Shown piece by piece: positions 12,101 through 24,248 of a stretch of 64,000 bases of DNA. Both the position numbers and the translations under genes were made by a program. The stretch lies in contig JAOVVO010000371.1 in the NCBI GenBank assembly GCA_028564675.1, positions 1 to 64,000 of the forward strand, read 5' to 3'. Under the pieces are notes generated by a model that was given only the letters and a program-made list of their open reading frames with translations, did no database searches and had not been told where the DNA came from. Source of the stretch: Onchocerca lupi (taxonomy: Eukaryota > Nematoda > Chromadorea > Rhabditida > Onchocercidae). Position 1 is the first letter of the stretch. Each line of letters begins with the position of its first letter.

Positions 12101-15100
12101 GAAAATAAGGGAATTTTAGAATTCGAAAATCAGGAAATTTTAGTTTATAAACAGCATGCACTGTTGAACTCCCCTGAGCATCCATGCATTCATCGAACAT
12201 TCGGAACAGAAAAGTTGGCAGATCTACAAAATATCTCAGATCAGTCTATCTACCGAGGTATTTAGTATGCATCAGCATTACAACGAATCTAAAGCATTCA
12301 TATTTCAGAAAGAAATTTGTTTTCACCGTCTACGAAAACAATCAATAAAAATTTATATGGTACAGAAAGTGTTACAGATATTGCAAGTATACCGGAGCAA
12401 TTCTACAACAAAAGTACTGGACACCAAATTCATATGAAATAAACAATGCAATTTAACATTTGAAAATATTGGCAGATTGCTAATTTCGCATTTAATTTAA
12501 AAAGAAAAAAAAAGAACTGACACTAGTAGTGATATAGCATGTATTTCAGGATATTTTACACCAAATCTAGATCATTATCTGGGCGGTAGTCGAGCTATCT
12601 ATAATCTAACGGAACAGATCAGACAAGCGAAGGACAGATTAAATGGTTCAGATTCCCTAAATGATGAATTTCTGATATGAAACCAGATGATTTTCTATTC
12701 ATTCCATTATCAATTATTACTCTTTTTTCCGATTTTTTGAATTCCAGAATGTGAGAAACAATAAAAATTAAGAATTTACAGGTTTTGAAAGTTTTCGAAA
12801 TATGAGGAATGATTGGCGCAACTGTGCGACTTCACAGCGAAGTATTCTTCTGTTTTTTCTTCTAATTTGAAAATTAAGGCTAGTGAAAACTGCTTATTTA
12901 GTTGTTTGTGAAGCAAAATTTCTTTTTTTTTTTTTCAGGTGATTTGCAAGTTGTGAATCGTTATGCATTTGGAGAACAAAGCCTTACTGATATTGCCAAC
13001 ATAGGCAACCAGTTCTCCACGAAGCACAACGGTAAGTGAATAAGGCACTACTTGGTAACTTTGGACTGCTTAAAGGCAAAAAATTAGCTTAACCACTCGA
13101 TAATTTGCAGCGCTTATATTAATGGATTTCGTTATTTTTTAGATTTCGCACTAAATATTGGAAAAAATTAATTGCTAAAAAAAAATTTCAGTAATTACTG
13201 CTTAAAAGAGTATTTTCAGAAAAAAATCATCCATTCGAAGTTCCCAGAAGTGCTGCATATAGAATCGGAAGTATGACAGATATGAAGCCTATATCAGATC
13301 CATTTGCTCCGAAAGGTATTTCAAACAAATGAAAAAAAAAGAAAAAAACAAATCACCTCTTCTCACTCTCTCTTCCTTATTTAACTTCTTACAGCAGAAA
13401 TCTTTAAGACTCTTAAATTTGATTGAGTTTTCTATTTAATTTTATTCGCATAATCCTCGGAATTTATTACTTCTTCTACCTCTTGACATGCTCTATAAAA
13501 AGTTTCTCCTTAAAAAGGGATCAGTGACACTTCAAATCAATATTCCTCTCAAAGTAACATTAAAACTTTTTAACTTTTAATTATATCGAGGGAATTTTTG
13601 AAAAATGACTCTTTCATGAAAGTCAAACTTTAAAGAAAATGAAGAATATAAATCTCGAGAATTTATTGGATAGTTTGGGTAGAAATTTACCTCCATCCAA
13701 AACTACTACTGATGGTCGTTTAAGGATCATTAACTTGCGAACATTCCTTTGAAAATTTTCACATCACTAAAAGTATTTTTCGTATTTATTGTTTTTTGAA
13801 CAGAATTCGAATCGAGAAGTTTTAAACAATATTTTTTTTTTATCAATTTTCAAATTTTTCTTGGAAAAATTTCTGCTTAGTAACATTTTTGCGTATCTTT
13901 TTATTTCTGCCTACCTGCTTAAAGTGATATCAGTTATCTAATCAATCCATGATTTTCTAGAAACGGCCAGCTTTCAAGATTATTCAACACAACCTCACAC
14001 TCGTTATACCGCTTCTGAAATTGAGGTAAATTTAAACAAGAAGTTTCGAGAGTATCCAAAATTTGCGAACATCAACAACTAGTCACAAGATGCTCGGCAT
14101 CTTTTGTTACTCTTTTATCCAATATTTTGTAGAAGAAATAAATAAATAAATACATTATTTAAAAGAAATCACTGATTCCACTTCAAGGATATCAATGCTC
14201 ATCCGGAATTTGTTCGTGAAGATCATCTAATTGGTAAGAAGGCGCTTACTCGTGAAGAATACGAAGAATTGCGTGCTATTCCATCGATCACCGACAAAGA
14301 ACCAGAAAAATTGCCCATTATTAATCGATACGAATTACCGGATGATGAAGTGAAACATTTATCGATATTCGATGGATGCTTCATTAATTGATTGATAGTC
14401 GCGAGAAATTCATCATCTGCTAAACTAAAAACATGATCGTGTTTTTCAGTTGGATGATATCAGAAATTTGCCGGATATCGTTGATTCTCAGTACTCCATT
14501 GGACGTGGCATACGATCAGACGAAGAAATTCAGACATTTTCGAGCATGTAAGCATTCTCTATTTGATGCATTTCCCAATTTCTGCGAATCATTGAACCAT
14601 GAATTTACGAAAATTTCAGAAAAATTTGTTGATTTTCCTTTGTATGCGAATACTGTAGAGGTTGTTACAATTTCCTTCCAGTCATTCACATTCTCCTACA
14701 TCGGATGCCAAGCTGTCAACAGCACAAAATATTCACCACATTCGTCCTTCCAGCGGTATGGCAAATTCTGGTTTGCAATCCGCATATGTTGCGCCCGACA
14801 TGTACTGTATGATTTTTGCATTATTTCATTTTATTCATCGTAAATTTCTCTTATTTTTTGCAATTAATCGATTTAAATGTTTTTAAATTTGTCAAAATGG
14901 CTTTTCCGCTATGCAAGACTCAAACTGAATTTGCAAAATGCTTTTAAAATGATAATTCTCAAATTCAAAACAAGTGAATCTTTATTTGCTGAGCAGATAT
15001 CATAATACCATATCACCCATTCTCGCAAAAGATTATAAATCAGGCATGAAATTAAGTTTTCAGCATGGCCTGAGCTAGGCCATCAAATACATCAAGTACT

Positions 15101-15323
15101 AAGTCCAGTGGAGCAAATTTGTTGGTTTCCCTAAATTCTCATTTGCGAAGATTCCAATATGTTATATACCAGCCTCGAAAATTCGTAAATCAAAAAAAGG
15201 GTTTTTATATATATATATAGATAACATTAATAACTTGTCTGTCCTACCTCATTTATCTTGTTTTTTATAGCTCAGCATTTCAATTCGACTGTTTCATCGG
15301 ATTATATCATGCACCGACCATAA
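9149..15323 (+). CDS. repeat-exon protein, Ser/Asn-rich, unrecognised family
   Basis: Not a family I recognise. Probable exons: 9149-9333, 9483-9526, 11150-11290, 11489-11596, 11678-11755 (less sure), 11879-11953, 12144-12257, 12309-12413, 12550-12645, 12939-13031, 13220-13315, 13961-14025, 14188-14349, 14450-14547, 14682-14806, 15271-15323. Frame is kept throughout, giving about 545 residues (519 without the uncertain exon). Exons 3-11 are all symmetric phase 1-1, 75-141 nt long, and most encode one degenerate unit such as YGTESVTDIASIPEQF, FGTEKLADLQNISDQS or FGEQSLTDIANIGNQF. The protein is hydrophilic, with no signal peptide or membrane segment, so probably intracellular. Exon 1 carries its own two-copy duplication (YQPIN...QEL). 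The start is an ATG four bases after a TTTCTAG acceptor, which suits trans-splicing. Alternatively exon 1 begins at 9155 and continues in phase 0 from the BTB gene, making one protein of about 870 residues. Confidence 0.7.
10956..11092 (+). pseudogene. orphan repeat-type exon in intron
   Basis: Behind a CAGTCAG acceptor, and in the phase the preceding exon requires, lies an open stretch reading FCPESLLGISQLPEKS. It matches the motif of the neighbouring repeat exons. It runs into a TAG at 11090-11092, and after the motif I find no GT donor in the phase needed to reach the exon at 11150. It is therefore either a decayed repeat exon or an alternative terminal exon giving a short isoform. Confidence 0.4.
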
Positions 15324-16348
15324 ATTCTGAGAAAAATATATTGGAAATGATTCTAATCTTGATTTCATTAGAATTTAAGGAAATGACCCGTTTTCAAATC
15401 ATTCAAGTAAATTTTGTAACTGCTTGGATAAATAAGATTACAATTTCCATTTCGAAAGCTACATTTTTTATCACTATGAATATTATGTTGGTTCCAGAAA
15501 TCCTCAATCATTTTACTTATTTTCCTACAAGATAAAAACTGCATGACGAAGAAAGCGGATTTTTTATTGTTCTTTATCAGTGCTATCTTAACAATCAAAT
15601 TTAAAATTAGCCCAGAAACATAAAATTTCAATTTTATAGATGGAAAAATACAAGTAAAATACGCGAGATTACTTTCATGAGATTATAATGATAAAAAGAT
15701 CAAAAAATGAACCAATGATAATTAGAAGCGTAGAGATATAATCTAATGATATAAAAAAAACAAAAGAAAAAGAATGAATAAACAATACATATAATGATAT
15801 AATACGAAGTGATAACATAAACCGTATGAATTCCAAAGCAGAGTATTTCAACTGAAAATAATAAAATCTCAAGGTTATTCTATCGGTGTATTTATATAAT
15901 TAGTCTCAATTCTATAAATAAAAACATATTTTTATGCAGGAATCCCATTATATATATATGAAATCGTTCTCAGAAAAATAGAACAAAAAGCAATTACGAT
16001 ATAATAAAATAAGCCAAGAAGCCAAAACGATCAGATCTCTATGTCTAAAGCATCATACCGAGGCTAACCTTCGATACATAACAAACACTAATCAGTTTGA
16101 AACTAATTGGACTAGTTTTCATTAAATTATGCCTTTTAAAGCCAATTCCATAGATTTAAAAAACAACGTCAATTAATAAATATAAAATTAGTTTTGGATC
16201 AAATATCAATGTATCCAAAATTAGTTCTCGCTGGAAAGAATAACGAACAATGAGTGAATAATCATTTAATCAAAGAACAAATAAAGAATTTTACAGCATT
16301 AGATAGCAAAAAAGTTTCATAAAATCGACAAAATCAGGCTACATCGAA
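15324..16348. other. intergenic region between convergent genes
   Basis: The repeat-exon gene (+) and the selenocysteine lyase gene (-) converge here. The sequence is AT-rich and holds both 3' ends. Open frames of 60-90 codons on either strand are low-complexity, rich in Phe, Ile and Ser, and show no family resemblance. I see no gene. Confidence 0.6.
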
Positions 16349-18958
16349 TCAAAAACTCGAGATGGGTCCTTTGTTGATGACATTTAACAACGAACTGCCA
16401 TATTTACTCATAAAAATAATTGCTTTTAATTCATTCACCACTCGGTCTACTTCATCGTGTGCTGAATCTCTACCGAAACTAAATCGTACCGTCCGAAGTG
16501 CCAACTCATCACGAATACCGCATGCCATTAGTATTTGAGAACACCTGCAGTAAATGGACGGAGTGCTAAATATGAAATAAATAATATAAGTCTATAATAT
16601 TTCCAATGATATTTGGAATTATGGCAGATGATGCATTCTGGAATTTCAAGCTTAAGGAAATATACTCATTCTCCACACCGAAAATCAGAATGAGATTAAG
16701 ATTTTTAAGAGAACCCAGAAATATATCCTAATATTAGACGATCCGCGATCATTGGAAAACATAACAAATGGGAAGGAACTGGATAAACTAGTCTATACTA
16801 TGAGTTTCTGATATGAGGACACTTTATTCACTCAACATGAAGTGTTCGACCCTATATAAAAGGATATTTTCGATAGCTCTGATATCGAAATGTTTTATAA
16901 AAATTAGTAAAAATGAACTGACTGTTGATTAGATGCATGGCACGCAGCTCCAGTACTAGCAATAAATGATTTACATTTAGAGAGCAGCTCGAAAGCATCT
17001 CTTGAGTATTTCACAAATGACACACTACTGGTATTTGGCAAACGTTCCGATGTTTCGAAATTAATCATGACCTCATCACTAAATACTTCCTAAAATTCAG
17101 ATAGTAATAAGATTGCATGAATGAAGTCGAGAAAAAAATTAGAAGTTCAAGAGATATTGATCATCGAAGAAAAATCGAATTATTCAATCACAGGAAGTGT
17201 GTTCAGACTTACTTTGAGCCGTTTTTCGAAATAGTCTCGTATTTTTTGCATATGTTCTGAATATTCTCGAAGACCATTCAGCGCCACTTGTGCTGCTTTC
17301 CCCAGACCGACGATCATTGGTGTATTTTCTGTACTGTAAAAAAAAAAAAACAAAAGACAATGGATAATTCTGACTATTATTCAAATCACCACATTCTGCC
17401 CAATAATCCCTAATACTAGAAATACTTTTCTGAAATTTCTCAGTGAAATTCTGATAAAACTATAAAGATTAAATGGAAAAAAGGGAATGTTCAAATCACC
17501 AAATCTGGCGTTAAGAATAATGAAAAAAAGGGAATTTTCAAATCACCAAATCTGGCGTTAAGATTTTTGAGGTAACGTACCCCGCCCGTTTACCTCGTTC
17601 TTGATTGCCACCACGGAACATCGCCTTTAAAGGTATTTTCCTTTCAGCTTTTACTACCAACGCACCAATTCGTGGTCCATAAAATTTATGCCCCGCAATG
17701 GTCATAAAATCGACATTTAAAACATTCATATCGACATCAATCTTACCAATAGCCTGGGATGCATCACTGTGTACAAATATCCGATCTTCAAATTTGTTTT
17801 CCCATTTTCTGAAAATATCAATCAAATTACGTGACTTAGCGAATAATAAACTGAACTGCGCACTAAGACAAATAGTAATAGTAAATCTATTTTTGATTAT
17901 TCTTGATTATTGCAAACCTCGGCAAAAGTCATAAAAATTGCCATAAACAATTCTGGGATACTCACTGATATTTTGCTGATCGAAATATTTTTTTTTAAGA
18001 GGCAGTAAGCATAACCTGGCAATTTCAGCAACTGCAGCAACAGGCTGTATAACGCCTGTCTCGTTATTTGCCATCATCACTGATATCAAACAAGTTCGAT
18101 CGCAGATTGCATTTTCCACATCATCTAATTTTATGCGACCAGTTGCCAGATTAATGCCGATTTCAGTCAAATCTAATGAAAATAAACAAATGTCATCAGA
18201 ATAAGTTCATTTTTGAGATGAATTCTTTCCTGCATGCATTTTAAAAATAATGCATGCAGGATAAAGTATAAAAAAAGAATCACTGTAAATTATCAGTAAC
18301 AAATTTTTCAAAACTAAAGCAAATTTCGTAATCAAAATACTGAAATTACTAAACTTACCAATTTCTTGTTTCTTTTTCAGGTCACGCAATGGTTCTAAAA
18401 TTGATGGATGTTCTATGGCAGAGACTATAATGTGTGGTTTATAGTCTCGTCCCCAAACTGCTTTCCGATGTTCAATGCAGTTATATATTACCCAGATATT
18501 GGTCTAAACAAACAATACGTTAAAAAATACAGAGTTCGTTACTAATTCAATAATATTATAAAGGAGAAATACGAAAATCTGACCTCAGTTCCACCTGACG
18601 TGAAAAATATTTCCTTATCGGAAACATGCAATAGCTTGGCGATTTTTTGTCGTGCGTCTTCAATCACATCCTTTGCTTTTTTTCCTTTATAATTTTTCAA
18701 AAATCAAGAAATGATCACCGAGAAATAAAAAAGAGTTTCAAAAAAGAGATTGGAAAATGGATAATTCTTCTTCTTTTTTCTCTTCTTACAAGACATTTTT
18801 AACTTGCAATCAAAAGGCTTACCAAGTTCATTGTTACTACTTGGATTACCCCAAATTTCGAATGCATCTACCATAGACTGCTTAACGTCTTCATCGATCG
18901 GTGTAGTTGCATTATAATCCAGGTAGACCTTTCTCTGTTCTTCGATATACCAAGCCAT
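16349..18958 (-). CDS. SCLY: selenocysteine lyase (NifS-like PLP enzyme)
   Basis: Exons in coding order: 18958-18823, 18684-18584, 18503-18359, 18172-18016, 17808-17581, 17333-17213, 17089-16923, 16544-16349; 1251 nt, 416 residues (mammalian SCLY about 445). The enzyme splits L-selenocysteine into alanine and selenide with pyridoxal phosphate, recycling selenium. Visible hallmarks: DYNATTP near the N-terminus, TSGGTE, the IEHPS histidine that stacks on PLP, ANNETG, HSDASQ, the Schiff-base lysine in GHKFYGPRIGA, QERGKRAGTENTP, and the catalytic cysteine in STGAACHAS. The GAACH context and the GHKFYGPRIGAL stretch fit SCLY better than mitochondrial NFS1, whose active-site loop differs. No targeting peptide is evident, so cytosolic. 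Exon 2 follows a weak acceptor (ATAAAG), but the frame and alignment demand it. The protein stops soon after the FGRDSAHDEVD segment with a short extra tail. Confidence 0.93.
17474..17563. repeat. 43-bp tandem duplication in SCLY intron 5
   Basis: Copies at 17474-17516 and 17521-17563 agree at about 41 of 43 bases, period 47. The proximal copy lies only about 17 bases inside the intron from the exon 5 donor (exon ends at 17581 on the minus strand). The duplication looks recent. Confidence 0.85.
18228..18261. repeat. perfect 13-bp inverted repeat in SCLY intron 3
   Basis: TCCTGCATGCATT, an eight-base AT loop, then AATGCATGCAGGA. The stem is perfect and lies in the intron between exons 3 and 4 of the selenocysteine lyase gene. 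Confidence 0.8.
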
Positions 18959-20624
18959 TCAAATCAATAATTGGCTAAAAAAAAGAAAAATAAAGTAATA
19001 CTTCATTTAGTTTAAATTTCAAATCAATGAAAACTAGAAAATAAACAATATATAGTGTAACTGTTATTTAATAAAGAAAAAATGAGAAGAGCATCATTAT
19101 TTACTTAATATTTAAACATACGGAAATAGTAGATTTACTTGAAATCAGGATGTGAGATTTTAAAGAGAATCGCTAAATCTAGTTAGAAGTAACTCAAAAA
19201 CAGCATAAAAAAATAAATGAGTGACTCTAAGAAAATATTATTTCTCGAATTACTAGGTTTTAGAAACAGATCTTGCAAGTCGAAGCCTGGATTCGGCATC
19301 AAGCAAACATATTGATGTATTCACTGAATCTAAATCCATTACTAAAGACAACACTTTATTGCCTGTTTTATCCTGCCTTTATGAGGTTTGTTTTAAACTA
19401 CAAAAACAAACGAAAAAATTACCATCCGCTAACACAGTGAACAGTAGATGAAACATTTAGATTCAGATATGAAATTTCTTTATTTTCATTCCTAATCTCT
19501 CAATTACTACATAATTAAGAATCCCAATGGATTAAGAAATTTCTCAAGAATTTGTGGAGAATAAAACGAAAAAAAAAAAAAAAAAAGAAAGACAATATTG
19601 ACAGCATTGATTTTGACAATAGATTCATTTCAGCTGAGATGCGGATGGATGTTATACCTTGTTGACTGGATATTATTAACTATTTGAAGTAGAACGAACG
19701 ATAACATCTTACACTATGCATATTCTTACATCCAAATATCAATTTTCTTTGATCACTTATTCTGATTGTCATTTCGCTTTTTTTACTTGGCTATGAAAAC
19801 AATAATTCATTTTCGAAGAAACTCTAAAAAAACACAATATAGAACAAATGATATTTTGCTTGCTTGAAGAAGACAAAAATTGTCTGAAAGGAACTTTGGA
19901 TCAGTTTTCAAAGTTGCTAAAAAACACATAACAAAAAGAAGCGCCTTAGAAAGCGAAGAGAGAGAGAGAAAAATTGGTATGAGGGATGAAGACCTCTGCA
20001 ATGAAGGCTAATTTAAGCTTCCTTCCTCAGAAAGAATGATAAATTATCATTAAACAGCTGGCAAAGGACAGCACCGATATTCCACCCACAATGGAAATAA
20101 ACAAATCAAATGTGGCAGTGATAACAATAATGAAGAGCTTTGAGACCCAATCGTTTCATTAATGCGCAGTTCGATTTTCACAGCTTAAATTGCATTAATT
20201 ATGCGCGAAGGGTGTCTGTTAATTCTCGAGAATTTCAGGGGAAGAGATGGGCATTTTGGTGGGCGGGTTTTAGAGTTTGATCTTAAATTTTCTTTCTGGA
20301 ATTTTTCAGTTGTCCGGAAAGACAATATAATTGATTTCATGGGAATATTGGCGGAAGTCAGTTGATTCAGTCAAATTTCCGCGGAGAATTAGAAAGTGGA
20401 ATAACTACTACCCTAGAGAAAAGAACAGCCGATTTCTGACACGCGTTTGCATAACTACTGGAAGGTCTCTGATTATTTTTGATTACAAAATGGGTGAGAC
20501 CATGAGGTTAATGATCGCTAAGGAAAGGGAAGGCGTCGACAATTGGAATATGACCAGAAACTGACCCCTTGACAAGTGATTATTTAAGAATAAATGGGTA
20601 GAAAAATAGCATGTTTCAGGGGAA
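18959..20624. other. divergent intergenic region (SCLY / NDUFA7)
   Basis: Both flanking genes are transcribed outward from here, so it should contain both promoters. It is AT-rich up to about 20.0 kb with a poly-A run near 19570, and somewhat richer in GC at 20.2-20.55 kb. A purine run sits near 19960. I could not identify a specific promoter motif or a credible gene. Confidence 0.5.
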
Positions 20625-21678
20625 ATGGCTAGCAAATTACCAAAAATTGCACCTAAAACAGTCATTAATCGTACACAAACACCAATAATGGTATGGCTAC
20701 GTGATAAGCTAAATGCAGTATATCGAGATCGAACTACTCCACCACCCGGTTTACCAACATCTGATGGTGAGGTCGGTTGACTTTTGCTTATCTTATAAAT
20801 TCTTATCAATGATTCCTAACTTTCGGAAATTACAATTCTCAATTGTCATTGTAAGGAAGAAAATATATATATATATATTTTATTATAATAAAACTCCTGT
20901 AATTCATAAAAACCACCATATTCGTGATTCATTTCAATTATTATTGTACTAATTCTCTAGATCAAATTAATTATTGTAAGGTAATAGCACGAAATCATCG
21001 GCATTTATTTTTACAACCGAATTCCTTTCTTTTGCAGAGCAAATTCTATGAAATGAATCGTTTTCCAAATACACAAGCAGCACGAAGTCGTCCTTCTGTG
21101 TCATTACCTGGTGGAGTACATCACAAGTCATCAGATAATTATTATTTGGACAGAGATGCTCGACGAAGTGTTCAACCCCCAAAATGTATATATTCCACAG
21201 ATTCTCATGGCCCTGTTTTCAAAAGCCTCGACGGCGAAGTAATAAGGTAACTCGCTTGCTTCAAATGATTCTTTTCATGAAATAATTCTTCACGGAGTGT
21301 TTATTTCGAAAGTCTTTATTTTTTATCCATTTGTTCACAAACCCAGTATTTATTGAATATGATATTAAGGTTACAGGAGGCTTTCATATACTCAAAATGG
21401 ATGTGTTTTCAGTATAATTGGTTTCATCACACGACCTTTTCTGATTGAATTTAAAACCATCTATACTTTACTTTCACAAACCATTTTTTTAATATTTTAG
21501 TTGTGAGGCAGGAACGAAAGTGGAAGCAGGTTTGCGAAAAAATTTTGGTTTAGAAGCACCAACTCCGGGTTTCGGATACGCATGGCATCGGAACAAAGAG
21601 GATGAATTACCAACACCAAAATATTCGAAAGATTTTGCTGCACTAGAAAAATACGACAAATTCACATATAGTGATTAA
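20625..21678 (+). CDS. NDUFA7: NADH dehydrogenase 1 alpha subcomplex subunit 7
   Basis: Exons 20625-20771, 21038-21246, 21501-21678; 534 nt, 177 residues. This is an accessory subunit (B14.5a) of mitochondrial respiratory complex I, on the matrix side. The diagnostic stretch is in exon 2: LPGGVHHKSSDNYYLDRDAR followed by RSVQPP, matching the family core 'G.SHKLS.NYY..RD.RR...PP'. The N-terminus is basic and amphipathic without a long classical presequence. It is clearly longer than the roughly 113-residue mammalian protein: about 55-60 extra residues follow the core, ending in an aromatic/charged tail (GFGYAWHRNKEDELP, then KFTYSD). The start is the ATG five bases after a GTTTCAG acceptor, typical of spliced-leader addition. 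A polyadenylation signal AATAAA lies at 21778-21783. Confidence 0.92.
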
Positions 21679-21702
21679 TTAAAGTATATAATCTGTAATA
21701 AA

Positions 21703-21772
21703 TTTAGACATATTCATGCTGCTTATGCAAACTTTCATTTAGACATATTCGTGCTGCTTATACAAACTTCTC
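21703..21772 (+). repeat. 35-bp tandem repeat in NDUFA7 3' UTR
   Basis: Two adjacent copies (21703-21737 and 21738-21772), each beginning TTTAGACATATTC and differing at a few positions, sit between the stop codon and the AATAAA signal at 21778. They would be transcribed as part of the 3' UTR. Confidence 0.85.
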
Positions 21773-21777
21773 GTTTC

Positions 21778-21783
21778 AATAAA
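21778..21783 (+). terminator. polyadenylation signal of NDUFA7
   Basis: AATAAA located 100 bases after the NDUFA7 stop codon, immediately downstream of the 35-bp tandem repeat. Confidence 0.7.
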
Positions 21784-24047
21784 AGAACGTGTCTGTAGTA
21801 ATTATTCATTGAAATTTTGATAATTATTGATCAAATGCCAATCCGATGCAAGAAAGAATGGGAAAAGAAAAGATCATTCAGTGAAGCTTCAAGATTTAGG
21901 AATGCACACTTTTTCAAGTCCTAATTGGTGGGGATTTCAAGTGCAAACTAAAAAAGAAAATAGTGATGCGTTTGCGATTATGTTTTAAATTTTTTTTTCT
22001 TTTTTTTTTTGTCGTAGAGCTATATTTATTATTTATTTGGTGTAATTATTGTCTTGTACAAAATTTGACTTAAAAAATTTGTTATATGAACACCCGATTT
22101 CGTAACAGATTATGAGGAAACTTATATAACTTTCATCAGCGCTTCTTTTTCATTAATTTTTCCTGGGTTCGAAGAAAGAGCAAACATCAATTGTAATATG
22201 CAGTAAACTCGTGAAGATGCGTAATGATGACAAATGGATAGTTGGAGGAGAAAGAGGGGATTGTTCCAAAACATATGCCCGAGGCAAATATTCTGCATGA
22301 GATGGCATCGGAGTGGATTCAAGGGTTTTAGGAAATTACCTGTTTGTATGTACTTCCTTTCCAAGACATTTCATGTGCTGTGTGAAAGAAAGTTGGAAGA
22401 TCGTATACGGGAAGAGATATGGTTTTGAAGCAGGATGATTTTCTGATGATAGTGACGTCAGTGATGACGATAATACCAGTTATGGGCATGGTCTGACGAT
22501 TTCTCGTCTTAACTTTCCCTCACACCAATTTTTCATTTTCGCTTGACTTGCTTTACTTTCCTCTTTCTTCGATGCGAAGTTTCTGTTAGATGTATATCTG
22601 AGATGTATATCATTTATTGTTGCTGTTTTGCATGCCTTATGAGAAATGCAATTCAAGGTTGCAAGTCTTGCATTTCGTAGATTTCGCATATCTTGCATTT
22701 CTTCTCTTTTCTTTCTTGCTTTGTGAATTAATTGTTAGCTTAATTTTGCCGTAAGAATATTCTATTATTTGCATGTTCAATGTAAATGTTGCATTGTTAA
22801 TTATCTTGAATTTTCTTATGTAAAAAATGCATTATTATTGCTTCAGTTAGAATGTTAGAATGTTTTTTTTCTGTTATTATTGATAACAAAATATTATATG
22901 ATTGGATCATTCTATTCCGGTTGAACTGAAAAGCCGGAATTTCCTGATGAGCAAAGAAATGAGGAAGAACAAGATCTATTGATCTGTACAGATGAACAGC
23001 TTGTTCTTCACTTATTGCATAATCTAATGATTCCGGAATGGGCAGGACAATTTATAAATTTGAATAATTATGACTTTTACTTTCAAGAAACAAGCTGTAG
23101 ACGAAATTTTAATTAATGAGTGTTTAAATGTCAGATATCCAATCATTCAATTAAATGGAGCTTTGCTCTCGCTATGACCGTATATTATTGTTTAAAAACC
23201 CGACAATAGTGATTGAAATATCTATTTTAATGAGATATCCCGTGGGCCAACGGCTGTAAATATTTGAATTTATACTAAGAAGATTCAGATTTCAATGTTA
23301 CTTATGAGCTGGCAATGATATACTTCGAAGTTTTAAATAATAGTTGCTAAATCTGATCCTGCTCCATTCAAAAATGGCATGTAAAATAAAGTGTTTTTTT
23401 TTTCCATGCAACATTTCAAGAATCTTTTTTATGTTTTGCAAGAATCATTTCGAAGAATTTTTTTCATTCTCTGATTTAAAAACTGGTCGGAAATGATCAT
23501 GAAAATCCGGTGTCAATTTGACGGAATTTTGGGACATTAACTTTCGAGATCGAGAACTCATGTTGTTTCGAGAAGTTGCTCTTGAGAGGTGTCCCAAGAG
23601 GAAGGAAGTAATTTATATTAATGAAATGAATTGATCAAGTATCATCATTTTATAACGGTGATATATTGATCAATTTTCTATGGCAAAATTGAACCGGATT
23701 TGTTAAGATAATTTCATTGAGCAAGACAAAAGTAGAGTGAAAATCATGGGACGAAGAAATGAGTGAGGCCGTAGCAGAACAATACCGACGACATCTACTC
23801 TTCGGTATATTGTATAAATCAGGTTTTTCATGTTTCCAACCTTTTTTCTTTCTTTTCCGCCCGTCACTCATGTCTCTTTCTTCCTCCTCTTTGTTATACC
23901 AAATGTCATTATTACAATTAGTAAGTGATTTGTAAAATTTCTCGAGGGCATGAAAAGACGACGCATTTCATGTTATAGTCATCGATGATGATTTGTCAAA
24001 CACCCGGATTGGAATCAAGTTTTCCATTATTGCGGTATGGTTGATTA

Positions 24048-24078
<31 letters not shown>

Positions 24079-24217
24079 CAAAGAATGCGAAATAAGGATA
24101 TCACTCGCAGACAGGTCATTCATTATCTTGAATTTCTCATATCATATCAGTCATGCAGCATAATGCATTCTCCGTTTGTGGGCCATAATGATAAATAAAT
24201 TAACCTTCTAATTATTA

Positions 24218-24248
<31 letters not shown>

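Noticed and set aside
14433..14886. Open frames of 136 and 74 codons over the 3' part of the repeat gene
   Set aside because: They overlap the spliced exons 14450-14547 and 14682-14806 and read through introns; the longer frame is shifted relative to the exon 14682-14806 and has Cys/Phe/Ser-rich composition.
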